Shown here: piece by piece, positions 1-8,913 of the stretch
Layout of the letters: every line of letters starts with the position of its first letter
Numbering within the stretch: position 1 is the first letter of the stretch
From: Korarchaeum sp964519515
GTDB taxonomy: Archaea; Korarchaeota; Korarchaeia; Korarchaeales; Korarchaeaceae
Direction of reading: 5' to 3'
DNA length: 64,000 bases
NCBI GenBank assembly: GCA_964519515.1
Contig: CAZFIJ010000042.1
Span: forward strand, 3,354 to 67,353
Translations under genes and position numbers: made by a program
The notes under the pieces: model-generated
Seen by the model: only the letters and a program-made list of their open reading frames with translations
What the model was told of the DNA's origin: nothing
Databases searched by the model: none

Positions 1-1
1 A

Positions 2-988
2 GGAGTGGTGAATGCTCAGGAGAACCTCGGATCTTATGTAGTATCACGGTTGAACCTTAAGGGAGTGCCCGCACTGAAAGTTGAGGCCGCTAATGCCTCT
101 GGGGCTGCTGCCGCTATTGTAGCAAATTCATTGATAAAAAGCGGGGAAGCTCAGAGAGTTCTAGTCATTGGAGTTGAGAAGATGACGGATTATACATCTC
201 TAGAGGATTCTAATGCCGCTCTATCGACGCTCATAGATTCTGAGTATGAGGCATTCCACGGGGCTACCCTTGACTCCCTACATGCTCTACTAATGAGGGA
301 ATATTTAAGAAAATATCAGATAAATAGAGAAGATTTCTCCTATTTCCCGATCTTAATGCATGAAAATGCTACAGATACTCCGCATGCTCAATATAGATTC
401 AAGATAGATCTCGACGCTTACATATCTTCCCCTCTAATAGCCGAACCGATAAGCATGATGGACGTTCCCAGCCCCTCTGATGGCGCTGCTGCAATATTGC
501 TTTCAGCGAAGAGTGAAGGCCCAAATGGAAGCGTTAAGATATCCTCATTCGGCCAGGCTACTGATAGAATATCTCTATATGATAGGGAATCTGTCTTAGA
601 GATGCCATCAATTAGGATGGCATTCAATAGAGCTGTCTCGAAGTTGAATAACTTCAAGCCCGATTTCTATATCATAGGGGAGTACTCGAGTGTGATGGGC
701 TATATAGCTACGGAGGAGTTGGGTCTAGCTGAGAGGGGAAAGGCTTACAGGCTTTTCATGGATGGAGAGGCCAGAAGGAGCGGATCCGTCCCCATAAACC
801 CAGAAGGTGGTTCTAAGGCGAGAGGAGATCCTATAGGAGCGACTGGGGTCTATCAGTTAGCTGAAGCTTACCTCCAGCTCACAGGAAGGGCTCAGGGATG
901 GCAGGTCGATGGCGCTAGAAGGGCCCTCGTCCTCAGCATCGGTGGAGTGGGATGCAATTCCGTGGTCCATTTAGTTGAGGGGGTGTGA
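2..988 (+). CDS. Thiolase-like protein, catalytic residues lost; 5' end outside the window
   Basis: This is an archaeal thiolase-fold (SCP2/acetyl-CoA acetyltransferase type) protein cut by the window edge; about 60 N-terminal residues are missing. The fold is clear from the nucleophile-loop region ending in VLVIGVEKMTD and the C-terminal NPEGG-KARG-PIGATGV segment. The catalytic residues are not conserved. The usual Cys in EAACASG is Asn (VEAANASG, codon AAT near 92-94), the usual GHP is GDP, and the HDAFT-type motif is replaced by EYSSV. Known archaeal operons pair an active thiolase with HMG-CoA synthase and a DUF35 protein that bridges them. A DUF35 gene follows here with overlap. I infer a non-catalytic or scaffold paralogue and am confident of the family, not of the role. 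Confidence 0.8.
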   Translation, partial: GVVNAQENLGSYVVSRLNLKGVPALKVEAANASGAAAAIVANSLIKSGEAQRVLVIGVEKMTDYTSLEDSNAALSTLIDSEYEAFHGATLDSLHALLMREYLRKYQINREDFSYFPILMHENATDTPHAQYRFKIDLDAYISSPLIAEPISMMDVPSPSDGAAAILLSAKSEGPNGSVKISSFGQATDRISLYDRESVLEMPSIRMAFNRAVSKLNNFKPDFYIIGEYSSVMGYIATEELGLAERGKAYRLFMDGEARRSGSVPINPEGGSKARGDPIGATGVYQLAEAYLQLTGRAQGWQVDGARRALVLSIGGVGCNSVVHLVEGV

Positions 989-990
989 GT

Positions 991-1407
991 ATGTGGGCTT
1001 ACTGGTTGAGTGTCCCCGCTCATTGGAGGGAATTGCCAGCTAGGTATAGGCTGGAAGGGGGCTTGTGTAGTAACTGCGGTCACACGATGTTTCCTAAGGG
1101 AGAAGTATGTCCTATCTGCGGATCTAAGGACATAGTTACCAAGCAACTCCCGAGGAGGGGAAAGGTGATCAGCTACTCTGTTATATGGAATGCTCCCAGA
1201 GGATATGAGTACTATACACCCTACATCGTGGCTCTAATTGAGCTGGAGGATGGAACTAAGTTGATGAGCCAGTTAACGGACATCGAACCCTCCCAAGTGA
1301 CTGAGGGTATGGAGGTCGAGATGGTACTCAGGAAAGTGAGGGTCAGCGGCGAGTCCGGGATAATTGCATATGCCTATAAATTCAGGCCCCTACTGAAGAA
1401 GAAATGA
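991..1407 (+). CDS. DUF35 zinc-ribbon/OB-fold acyl-CoA-associated protein
   Basis: The protein has an N-terminal rubredoxin-like zinc ribbon (CSNCGH and CPICGS) followed by an OB-fold domain, the architecture of DUF35 proteins. In archaea these bridge thiolase and HMG-CoA synthase and channel acetoacetyl-CoA. The gene overlaps the thiolase-like gene upstream, so the two are almost certainly co-translated. A GTG at 985 is also in frame. The ATG at 991 is preferred because GAGGGGGTG lies just upstream at good spacing. About 139 residues, normal for the family. Confidence 0.85.
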   Translation: MWAYWLSVPAHWRELPARYRLEGGLCSNCGHTMFPKGEVCPICGSKDIVTKQLPRRGKVISYSVIWNAPRGYEYYTPYIVALIELEDGTKLMSQLTDIEPSQVTEGMEVEMVLRKVRVSGESGIIAYAYKFRPLLKKK

Positions 1408-1460
1408 TAAAACGCTATAGCCCAGCGTTAACTTCCGTCCCTCCCTCTATTTTTCATAAG

Positions 1461-1531
1461 AGCTCTGGGATCTGATGGAATCGAGTTTATGCAGGCTTCA
1501 TCTGTCAAACGGGTTGAGCCGATCCAGAGCT
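1461..1531 (+). other. Long imperfect hairpin, candidate structured RNA
   Basis: The arms 1461-1472 and 1521-1531 pair over 11 bp with one bulged G. Inside, AATC (1479-1482) pairs with GGTT (1512-1515), GTTT (1485-1488) with AAAC (1507-1510) and GCAG (1491-1494) with CTGT (1502-1505), closing a 7-nt loop. The asymmetric internal loop TGATGG/GAGCC contains G-A juxtapositions that could form a kink-turn. It lies upstream of the gatD promoter, so it is not in the gatD leader. It could be a separate small RNA or the 3' end of the DUF35 transcript. The strand is undecided. I recognise no known family. Confidence 0.4.
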
Positions 1532-1579
1532 ATCAGCGTTGAACTTCATAGCAGGTGAGGGCTGTTTCCAACACTACCG

Positions 1580-1587
1580 TTTTTTAA
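1580..1587 (+). promoter_or_regulatory. TATA box of gatD
   Basis: TTTTTTAA centred about 25 nt before the gatD ATG at 1609. This places the predicted transcription start at or next to the start codon, that is, a leaderless mRNA. There is no Shine-Dalgarno sequence before the ATG. Confidence 0.6.
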
Positions 1588-1608
1588 CTCCTATCGTAAC
1601 ACATCGAG

Positions 1609-2934
1609 ATGCTCCATTACAGGGGTAAAGCTAGAGAGATCCTCTCAAGTCTTGGGCTCGAGGATTTCGATAGGATAAGGGTTAAGAGAGGAGGCGATGT
1701 TTACGAGGGGATACTCATCCCAAGGCCCGAGATACTCGACGATGAGCACGTAATAATTAAGCTAGATAGTGGATACAATATAGGCATCAGTTTAGAAGGA
1801 GCTGAGATAGAACTAATTTCCAAGGGATCGAGGAAGAGGGAGAAGAGACTCCCAGAGTTGGGTTATAGAGAAGATCTTCCCGGGGTTTCGGTGGTCGTTA
1901 CGGGAGGAACTATAGCCTCTAGGGTCGATTACTCGACAGGAGGTGTCATAGCTCACGAGAGGCCTGAAGAACTCCTCGATCTTATTCCAGAGCTCGCTGA
2001 TATAGCTAATTTGAAGTACGTTCAACTCTTCGCGGAGTTCAGTGAGAACTTGACCCCTAAGCATTGGAGAGAGATCGCTAAGACAGTAGAATCCGAGCTA
2101 AGGGGGGGAGCTGAGGGAGTAATCGTAGCTCATGGCACAGATACGATGCATTTCACTGCCTCCGCTTTAGCATTCATGTTGAGGGATTTAGATAAACCCG
2201 TGGTCTTCGTGGGATCACAGAGATCTGTGGATAGACCATCGACAGACGCTGTGCTTAATATGATAGCAGCGACGAGGCTAGCCGCTCAAGGACCTATAGC
2301 TGAGTCCGTCATAGTGATGCATTCCAGTCCCTCGGACGATCATGCTTATGCCTTGAGGGGGGTGAGAGCTAGGAAGATGCATACATCTAGGAGAGATGCC
2401 TTCCTCCCAGTGAACGATCTCCCGTTAGCTAGGATAAGTAGGGAGCGTATTGAATTGATCTCACAGAACTTCAGGAGAAGGAGGGAAGGGACTAGCGGAG
2501 TATATCTCGACGATAGAATCGATGAGAGGGTCGCTTTAATTCAAGTATGGCCTGGAATTCCACAAGGTTTCCTGAGCTCCTTGGAGGGGATCTTCAGAGG
2601 TATAGTGATCGCTGGAACTGGGCTCGGCCATGTCCCAAAGCAGATCATACCTGAGATCAGAGATCTAATAAGGAGAGGGATCCCTGTCGTCATCTCCTCC
2701 CAGTGTCTGTATGGAAGGGTAGATTTGAAGGTTTATGAGACCGGAAGGAGACTTCTTGAGGCAGGAGTCATACCCGCGATGGATATGCTGCCAGAAGTAG
2801 CATTAGTGAAGCTCATGTTCGTCTTAGGGCACACTGATGATCTAGATGAGGTGAGAGATCTCATGTTAACGAATCTCGCTGGGGAATTGGGAGCACATCT
2901 AGGGCTCAACATATTCCCTCCTTGCTGGAGGTGA
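1609..2934 (+). CDS. gatD: Glutamyl-tRNA(Gln) amidotransferase subunit D
   Basis: GatD is the asparaginase-type glutaminase subunit of the archaeal GatDE complex. That complex converts Glu-tRNA(Gln) to Gln-tRNA(Gln) in organisms lacking GlnRS. An N-terminal Tudor-like/AnPRT domain (residues about 1-85) is followed by an asparaginase domain with the first catalytic Thr in TGGTIASR and the TDT motif in AHGTDTMHF. The length of 441 aa is typical. It starts a two-gene operon with gatE 4 nt downstream. The promoter spacing predicts a leaderless transcript from the ATG. Confidence 0.97.
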   Translation: MLHYRGKAREILSSLGLEDFDRIRVKRGGDVYEGILIPRPEILDDEHVIIKLDSGYNIGISLEGAEIELISKGSRKREKRLPELGYREDLPGVSVVVTGGTIASRVDYSTGGVIAHERPEELLDLIPELADIANLKYVQLFAEFSENLTPKHWREIAKTVESELRGGAEGVIVAHGTDTMHFTASALAFMLRDLDKPVVFVGSQRSVDRPSTDAVLNMIAATRLAAQGPIAESVIVMHSSPSDDHAYALRGVRARKMHTSRRDAFLPVNDLPLARISRERIELISQNFRRRREGTSGVYLDDRIDERVALIQVWPGIPQGFLSSLEGIFRGIVIAGTGLGHVPKQIIPEIRDLIRRGIPVVISSQCLYGRVDLKVYETGRRLLEAGVIPAMDMLPEVALVKLMFVLGHTDDLDEVRDLMLTNLAGELGAHLGLNIFPPCWR

Positions 2935-2938
2935 TCTC

Positions 2939-4834
2939 TTGGAGGACGCCTTCTACAGGGATGTCGGATTGAAGGTGGGACTAGAGATACATCAGAGGCT
3001 CGATTCTCATAAATTATTCTGCAACTGCCCTTCGACCCTGAGAGAAGAAGAGCCTCATTCCTGGGTAAGTAGGAACCTTAGTGTTTCTTATAGTGAGCTC
3101 GGGATGATAGATCCGGCGGCTAGATTCGAATCCTTAAGGAAGAGGAATTTCCTCTATGGGATATACTTCGATACGACATGCGAGGTGGAGATAGATGAGG
3201 CCCCACCTCACCCCTTGAATGAGGATGCTCTCGAAATATCCATTCAAGTGGCCTTGATGCTGGGGATGAAACCCGTCGATGAGATACATGTGATGAGGAA
3301 GATAGTAGTCGATGGTAGCAATACTACTGGTTTTCAGAGGACTGCTCTAGTTGCTTTAGGACATGAGAAAAGCTACATAGAGACTTCAAAGGGAAAAGTA
3401 AGATTAGAAACACTCTGTCTCGAGGAAGAATCCGCATATATCATTGAGAGCACACCAGAATTCGCTAAGTACAGACTAGATAGGTTAGGAATACCCCTAG
3501 TTGAGATCTCCACTGCTCCAGATATATGGCACCCAGAGCAAGCGATGGAGGCTGCTTTGAAGATAGGGAGGATCCTCAGGGCAACTGGGAGAGTTCAGAG
3601 AGGTATCGGGACGATTAGACAGGACATAAACGTCTCTATAGAGGGAGGAGCCAGGCAAGAGATAAAGGGGATACAGGAGCTCGAGCTCATACCTGAGGTG
3701 ATCAGAAGAGAGATCTTAAGGCAGCAGAACCTCTTGAAGATCCAGGAGGAATTGAGAAAACGCGGGATCAGCGAGGAAGATATAGATGATCCGATATATG
3801 ATATAACGGATGCCCTCTCTCAGACAGGATCTCAGCTGATCAAGAGATCCCTTTCCAAGGGAGAGAGGATCTTCGGGATGAGAGTTAAAGGCTTCAGGGG
3901 ATTGATTGGCAGGGAGATACAACCAGAGAGACGTTTTGGGACGGAGTTAGCTGATTACGCTAGAGTATTCGGTGGTGTCAAAGGTATACTGCACGGCGAT
4001 GAATTACCAGGTTACGGTATAGGGGATGAGGAAGTAAGGAAGATCAGGGATATGCTCTCATGCGATGATGATGACTCCTTCATATTAGTTATAGGGGAGA
4101 AGTCATCCTCTACAATAGCTTTAGAGTCCGTCAGATCGAGGATCAGGTTCTCCATTAAGGGAATACCTAACGAGACTAGGAAGGCTTTGCCAGATGGGAA
4201 CACCTCCTTCATGAGACCAATGCCCGGAGCAGCTAGGATGTATCCTGAGACAGACATACTTCCAGTTAAAACAGCTACGATAATCAGTAAGATAAGAGAA
4301 CTCCCAAAGATGCCTGAGGAGACTGTAAACGAGCTTATTAGGGAATATGGGATTAACAGCGAGCTTGCTTGGGATTTATATGATGAAGGCAAGATACCGC
4401 TCTTCAAGAAGCTCGTTAGCTACGGGGCCCCGGCGAGCTTCACAGCAGCCACACTGACATCGACGATGAGGATGCTCAGAAGGGAGGGGGAGAATATCGA
4501 GAGGATCGCTGAGGATCATCTAATCGAATTATTCAAATTTCTGGGAGAGGGGAGGCTTGCGAAGGAGGCTGTCCCCGATATACTGAGGGGAGTTGCGAGG
4601 GGCGATTACTCAAGTGTCCATGACTACTTGGAAGCATATTCGATGAATTTAGATGAGTTGGATTCTTTAATAGATTCAATACTGGAGAGATTCAGGGATA
4701 AAGTATTGGAGAGGGGTGATAGGGCCTTCGGGATGCTCATGGGGGAGGTCATGAAGATCGCGAGGGGGAGGATAGATGGTGCTATTGTGAGCGAGAGGCT
4801 GAGAATTAAGCTAAAAGAATTTCTCAAGACTTGA
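2939..4834 (+). CDS. gatE: Glutamyl-tRNA(Gln) amidotransferase subunit E
   Basis: GatE is the GatB-related kinase/transamidase subunit that binds tRNA(Gln), phosphorylates the glutamyl group and transfers ammonia from GatD. The N-terminal GatB-type cradle is visible (GLEIHQRLDSHKLFC), followed by the archaea-specific AspRS-like insertion around residues 280-410 and the C-terminal helical YqeY-like tail. At 631 aa it is full length. It starts at TTG 2939 with a strong GGAGGTGAT just upstream. The last 24 nt overlap convergently with the polB gene on the opposite strand. Confidence 0.97.
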   Translation: MEDAFYRDVGLKVGLEIHQRLDSHKLFCNCPSTLREEEPHSWVSRNLSVSYSELGMIDPAARFESLRKRNFLYGIYFDTTCEVEIDEAPPHPLNEDALEISIQVALMLGMKPVDEIHVMRKIVVDGSNTTGFQRTALVALGHEKSYIETSKGKVRLETLCLEEESAYIIESTPEFAKYRLDRLGIPLVEISTAPDIWHPEQAMEAALKIGRILRATGRVQRGIGTIRQDINVSIEGGARQEIKGIQELELIPEVIRREILRQQNLLKIQEELRKRGISEEDIDDPIYDITDALSQTGSQLIKRSLSKGERIFGMRVKGFRGLIGREIQPERRFGTELADYARVFGGVKGILHGDELPGYGIGDEEVRKIRDMLSCDDDDSFILVIGEKSSSTIALESVRSRIRFSIKGIPNETRKALPDGNTSFMRPMPGAARMYPETDILPVKTATIISKIRELPKMPEETVNELIREYGINSELAWDLYDEGKIPLFKKLVSYGAPASFTAATLTSTMRMLRREGENIERIAEDHLIELFKFLGEGRLAKEAVPDILRGVARGDYSSVHDYLEAYSMNLDELDSLIDSILERFRDKVLERGDRAFGMLMGEVMKIARGRIDGAIVSERLRIKLKEFLKT

Positions 4835-7297
4835 CTCCTTCCTATCCTTTATGATCTCATCGAAATTCATGTCGAGAGCCCCTAATATTTGCTCGAATGT
4901 CGATCTCATTATCTCCACATACTTCTCCTTATCTATCTGCGACTTGCTAGCTAGTTCCACAGGCATCACTCCCTCCCTCCCGACGACCTTTACGTACTTA
5001 ATCACTTGCCCTACCTCAACGCGTTTACCCATGCTCTCCAATATCCTAGCGACCTTGACGTGTTGAGGCGTGGTCTTAGTATAATCGTCGGGGCTCTTAC
5101 CCAGCATGCACCTGAAAGCGAGCTTCTCCAAATCATAATCTCCGGACTCTAACATCTTAACGTAGCCTCTTATGGTCTCCTCTATCTTCATCTTCGCATT
5201 TGAGAAATCTTCCGGGCTTCTGACCTCTGATAAAGTTTTTATGACGTCATCGAATGCTTCTTTCACTAGAATAGGTATGTTTCTCTTCTTACCTAACAAT
5301 CCCTTTATCACGACAGATCCATCTTTAGTTACTCCTAAGTAGTTCTTCTTCAATCTCGAGAAAACCACGTACCTGTACCACTTATCGAGCTCCAGGTCTA
5401 TTCCTAGCTTCTCTTCGACCCTCCTCTCGAACTCCTCTATCTGTTCTTGCGTCGCCCCCCTGATGAATAGACTATCTGTATCCCCGTAGATGACCTTCAG
5501 ATTCATCTTACGCGCCTCATCTATCGAGAGGAGCATCGCCTTCCTAGCGAGAGCTGTGATCATCTCAGCCGCGGGAGGGGAATAGAGAGGGAAGTTCTCA
5601 TATCCAAATACTCCATAAGAAGCATTTAGGAAAACTTTGAGGCTCCTTTGAACGGCATCAAACCACTCCCTTTTATTTTCATCCTTCTCCTCCTTTGCTC
5701 TCCTCTTATACCTCTTGACCCTGAGATCCCTTAACGCTTGAATCAAGTATGGGACTATTCCCCTCTCCTTCTTACATATCCAATGAGGGAGTTCATTGAC
5801 TGGTCTGTTTTCCCTACAATCCTCATGAGGGCAGTTTATTGTCTCGAAACTGACTTTCCAACGTCCTATTATCGATGGATATAGACTAGCGAAGTCCATC
5901 ACTGCCACATCGAAGTGTATGCCAGGGACTGGCTCCAGAACTATGGCTCCCATGTACTTCTTCCCCTTTATGATCGCTTGAGAATATGTCCTCTCCCCTC
6001 TCACTTTCATTATCTCCTCTTTTTCAGGGATGAGCCAGCCCCTCCTCCTATATTCGAAGAATATCATATTCCTTATCCATGACGATACCCCCTGCCTCGA
6101 TACTTCCTCGAGCGACATCTTGCTTATCCTGGAGAATAGGAAGAGAAGCCTGATTATCTCTCCAGAACCTATATTTCCGAGCTTAAATGTGAGCTCAGCA
6201 TCCTTGAGGCAATATTCTGCTAAAGTCATGGTCTCAATGGAGTAGAAATCTCTGGCTTCTAGTTCCATCTTCTTCTCGCCCAATATGGCTTCAGCTACTT
6301 CATCTAACGTGTAACCTGCATATTTATTGTCGAAAACGTAAACTTGTATTGATCTGTTGCTGAATAACTTGTAAAGATCTATGTGGATGCCCGTATCTAA
6401 TATAGCTCTGTCCTTCTCGAGCCTCACTGGCCTATCGCTCACCCCCAGTTTCTCAGCCCTTTTAGCTAAGTACGGGAGATCGAAGTTATCTCCATTATAA
6501 GTAAATAAGAGAGGATATTCACTTATTCTGTCCAATAAGCTCCTTATAAGCCTCCCCTCACTCTCATAGCTTATCAGTTTAGCACCGTTTGGTAACTCAT
6601 CAGGGAGGCTCCCTCCTCTATGCAAAACATGAACCTCCTTTCTCCCTGAGCTATCTACTATTGCGGCAGCTGCAACCGGTTTGTCCGGTTCCCTTGGATC
6701 AGGTATCTTATCTAATGGAGATAGAACCTCTATATCGAGTGCTGCATTCGGCATGCTCGGAGAGGGTTCATCGAAGAGTGGGATCGTCGAGAGTAATATG
6801 TCCCTAACTTCACCATCAGAGTTAAGCAAATCCTCCTCTAGTTCAACTTCTATACTAATCCTCCTCGGATTTCCTGAATCATCTACCTCATAGAGACATC
6901 CCGGTATTAGATTTCTATCAAAGATGAAACAATCATAATATTTTATTCTCGCCTCCCAGACATCGTATCCGAGCTTAGCTAATGTATCTCTCATGTTTTT
7001 GGGGGATCCCCCTATCGCAAGCGGGTCCTTAGCCTCAACTTTAGTTAACTCGACCTCCTTATCTCTGAGGATATCGTATTTCCTGACTCTTGAGATCGAG
7101 TGAATCCTCGATGCGAACTCCGAGAGAGCTTCAGATATCCTCTCCTCAGGAGCATTAGTGAGGAGATATGGCTTATGTTCTGTTTCGTCTTTAACCAGAA
7201 ATATCTCTCCGCTATCCGCATCATAGAACTTCATCACAGCAGCTCTATCATCTCCTGAGTAGAATACTGAGAGTAGGACTCCTCTTCTCGGGGGCAT
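4811..7297 (-). CDS. polB: Family B DNA polymerase, proofreading-competent
   Basis: Replicative-type archaeal PolB with every key motif present. Exo I is ALDIEV, Exo II NGDNFD and Exo III the YxxxD in EYCLKDAELT. Polymerase motif A is DFASLYPSII, motif B KVFLNASYG and motif C YGDTDSLFI. The 3'-5' exonuclease and polymerase should therefore both work. An upstream GTG at 7339 would give 842 aa. The ATG at 7297 (828 aa) is preferred because a TATA box lies about 28 nt before it, which predicts a leaderless start. The gene is divergent from the secreted protein gene at 7367. A second PolB at 21596-23779 differs in lacking the exonuclease residues. Confidence 0.95.
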   Translation of the reverse strand: MPPRRGVLLSVFYSGDDRAAVMKFYDADSGEIFLVKDETEHKPYLLTNAPEERISEALSEFASRIHSISRVRKYDILRDKEVELTKVEAKDPLAIGGSPKNMRDTLAKLGYDVWEARIKYYDCFIFDRNLIPGCLYEVDDSGNPRRISIEVELEEDLLNSDGEVRDILLSTIPLFDEPSPSMPNAALDIEVLSPLDKIPDPREPDKPVAAAAIVDSSGRKEVHVLHRGGSLPDELPNGAKLISYESEGRLIRSLLDRISEYPLLFTYNGDNFDLPYLAKRAEKLGVSDRPVRLEKDRAILDTGIHIDLYKLFSNRSIQVYVFDNKYAGYTLDEVAEAILGEKKMELEARDFYSIETMTLAEYCLKDAELTFKLGNIGSGEIIRLLFLFSRISKMSLEEVSRQGVSSWIRNMIFFEYRRRGWLIPEKEEIMKVRGERTYSQAIIKGKKYMGAIVLEPVPGIHFDVAVMDFASLYPSIIGRWKVSFETINCPHEDCRENRPVNELPHWICKKERGIVPYLIQALRDLRVKRYKRRAKEEKDENKREWFDAVQRSLKVFLNASYGVFGYENFPLYSPPAAEMITALARKAMLLSIDEARKMNLKVIYGDTDSLFIRGATQEQIEEFERRVEEKLGIDLELDKWYRYVVFSRLKKNYLGVTKDGSVVIKGLLGKKRNIPILVKEAFDDVIKTLSEVRSPEDFSNAKMKIEETIRGYVKMLESGDYDLEKLAFRCMLGKSPDDYTKTTPQHVKVARILESMGKRVEVGQVIKYVKVVGREGVMPVELASKSQIDKEKYVEIMRSTFEQILGALDMNFDEIIKDRKESSLEKFF

Positions 7298-7320
7298 CCA
7301 TAATCTAATACGGGAGGGAG

Positions 7321-7330
7321 AATTTAAATA
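7321..7330 (-). promoter_or_regulatory. TATA box of polB
   Basis: On the minus strand the sequence reads TATTTAAATT. It is centred about 28 nt before ATG 7297, fitting a leaderless polB transcript and arguing against the GTG at 7339, which lies upstream of the box. Confidence 0.6.
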
Positions 7331-7366
7331 AGGTGTCACTAGGGGTTGCGAAAGAGGTGTTCACCA

Positions 7367-8338
7367 ATGAGGTACAAGCTATTCGCGGTAGCTATGCTCA
7401 CGTTTATGCTAGCTAGCCAGATGAGAATAGTAGATTCAGCGTATCCAATGCCAATAGCGACCATCCAGATAAGGGAGGATTTCTCAGCTACGATGAAGGC
7501 GAGCGTATATAGAACGTTGAGTGGTGATGAAACGCTCTTCTTCACAAACACCTTGAAGGCACCTATCCTATATTGGATGAACTTCAGAGGGAATATCACG
7601 ATGAATCAAACACCTGCTGGGCTTAGAGGAGATTATAGATTCTTATTTTACCCTCAAGTCGGGGATCCAGAGAATAGAGCGGACTTCCTCAGGAAAGCTG
7701 TCGCCAGAGGCTACATCTCAAATTCGACGATATTGAACATGATGAGCTTCCTCTATGGGAGAAACTTGTTAATTTTATACGGACTTAGATGGAATCTCTT
7801 CAATGTAACTTATAGAGGAGTTCCCGAAGTTAACTATACTGGTATAGCTGCGATATCATCAGCTTCCTCGGACTCGAGCGTGATAAAGAGCTTATGGGTC
7901 TCATATAAGAGCGAGACCCTTGAAACTCAAACAGTAGTCATAAGTTATGAGATATATGCCGAGACCAAACCTCTGACACTCAAGAAGAGTGCTAGTGGCG
8001 ATTATTATGTGATGGATCTGAGCCCCCTCACCTACTTACTACCTGACGACATAGCTTGCAACCTCTGGGTCAACTTCACGAATCCATCTATACAGATAAT
8101 GGGGGGCAATTTAGCACCTAAAGTGATCGTCTGGAACAACGCACTCTGGGAGTTCGTTCCCCAGCTTCAAAAGGATGGGAAGTCCCTTACAATAATAGTT
8201 AAACGCTCTGAGATTTACGTTACACCTCAACTGGTTCTCTTGGCTTCATTACCCCCAATCGTAGTAGGAGCATATATCTTCTGGAGGATGAGGGGAGAAT
8301 TCTTGAGAACTGAAGGGAGATCTAAGGAAAAAAGTTAA
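7367..8338 (+). CDS. Secreted or membrane-anchored protein, unknown function
   Basis: I do not recognise a family. The protein has an N-terminal hydrophobic signal segment (LFAVAMLTFMLASQ), an extracellular-looking beta-rich body with several N-glycosylation sequons (NITM, NQT, NST, NVT, NYT, NFT), and a single C-terminal membrane span (about LVLLASLPPIVVGAYIFW) followed by a short basic tail. This predicts a type I surface protein. A TTG at 7346 is in frame. The ATG at 7367 is preferred because AGGTG lies 8 nt upstream and the signal peptide then starts normally. It is divergent from polB. Confidence 0.7.
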   Translation: MRYKLFAVAMLTFMLASQMRIVDSAYPMPIATIQIREDFSATMKASVYRTLSGDETLFFTNTLKAPILYWMNFRGNITMNQTPAGLRGDYRFLFYPQVGDPENRADFLRKAVARGYISNSTILNMMSFLYGRNLLILYGLRWNLFNVTYRGVPEVNYTGIAAISSASSDSSVIKSLWVSYKSETLETQTVVISYEIYAETKPLTLKKSASGDYYVMDLSPLTYLLPDDIACNLWVNFTNPSIQIMGGNLAPKVIVWNNALWEFVPQLQKDGKSLTIIVKRSEIYVTPQLVLLASLPPIVVGAYIFWRMRGEFLRTEGRSKEKS

Positions 8339-8445
8339 TTTTTACATGGCCTATCATACATATACCATTTTTGTTAGCTCCGCACAAGTAGAGTGGAATT
8401 TTTATAAAGGCTGGGCCGCAGTGCCTCATGTAGGGGTGTAAAGTA

Positions 8446-8913
8446 TTGCCTACGTGGGGATACTCATACGCGGCTCAAGGCGAGAAGGAGGCAATGGCTT
8501 CTGGAAGGGATTTGAGAGTATCCTTCAAGGAGATGGTAGAGCTACTGAGGGAGATAAGGGGAAAGAAGCTATCAGAAGCTTATAATATACTAGACGATGT
8601 GATAGCTTTGAGGAGAGCGATCCCCTTCAGGAGATATAATGGGGGCGTACCTCACAGGAAGGGCATCTCTGGAGCGGGCAGATACCCTGTTAAAGCCGCT
8701 AAACTCTTGAAGAAGATCTTGAAGAGCGCGGAGCATAATGCGATGAATAAGGATCTAGATCCCGATAACTTATACGTGAAGCATGCTGCAGCCCAAATGG
8801 GGATGAAGTTGAGGCGATTTTTCCCGAGGGCCTATGGAAGGGCGACCCCTAAGATCGAACAGATGGTCCACGTGGAGATAGTGCTGGAGGAGAGGGAGGA
8901 GAGTGAAGAATGA
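8446..8913 (+). CDS. rpl22: Large-subunit ribosomal protein uL22
   Basis: Archaeal uL22 lining the peptide exit tunnel. The conserved core is visible (FRRYNGGVPHRKG and the extended C-terminal hairpin with RRFFPRAYGRATP), and the 155 aa length is normal. It starts at TTG 8446 behind AGGGGTG, with a TATA-like TTTTATAAAG near 8399-8409. First gene of the run uL22-uS3-uL29-rnp1-uS17, the classical archaeal S10-cluster order. It overlaps rps3 by 4 nt. Confidence 0.97.
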   Translation: MPTWGYSYAAQGEKEAMASGRDLRVSFKEMVELLREIRGKKLSEAYNILDDVIALRRAIPFRRYNGGVPHRKGISGAGRYPVKAAKLLKKILKSAEHNAMNKDLDPDNLYVKHAAAQMGMKLRRFFPRAYGRATPKIEQMVHVEIVLEEREESEE

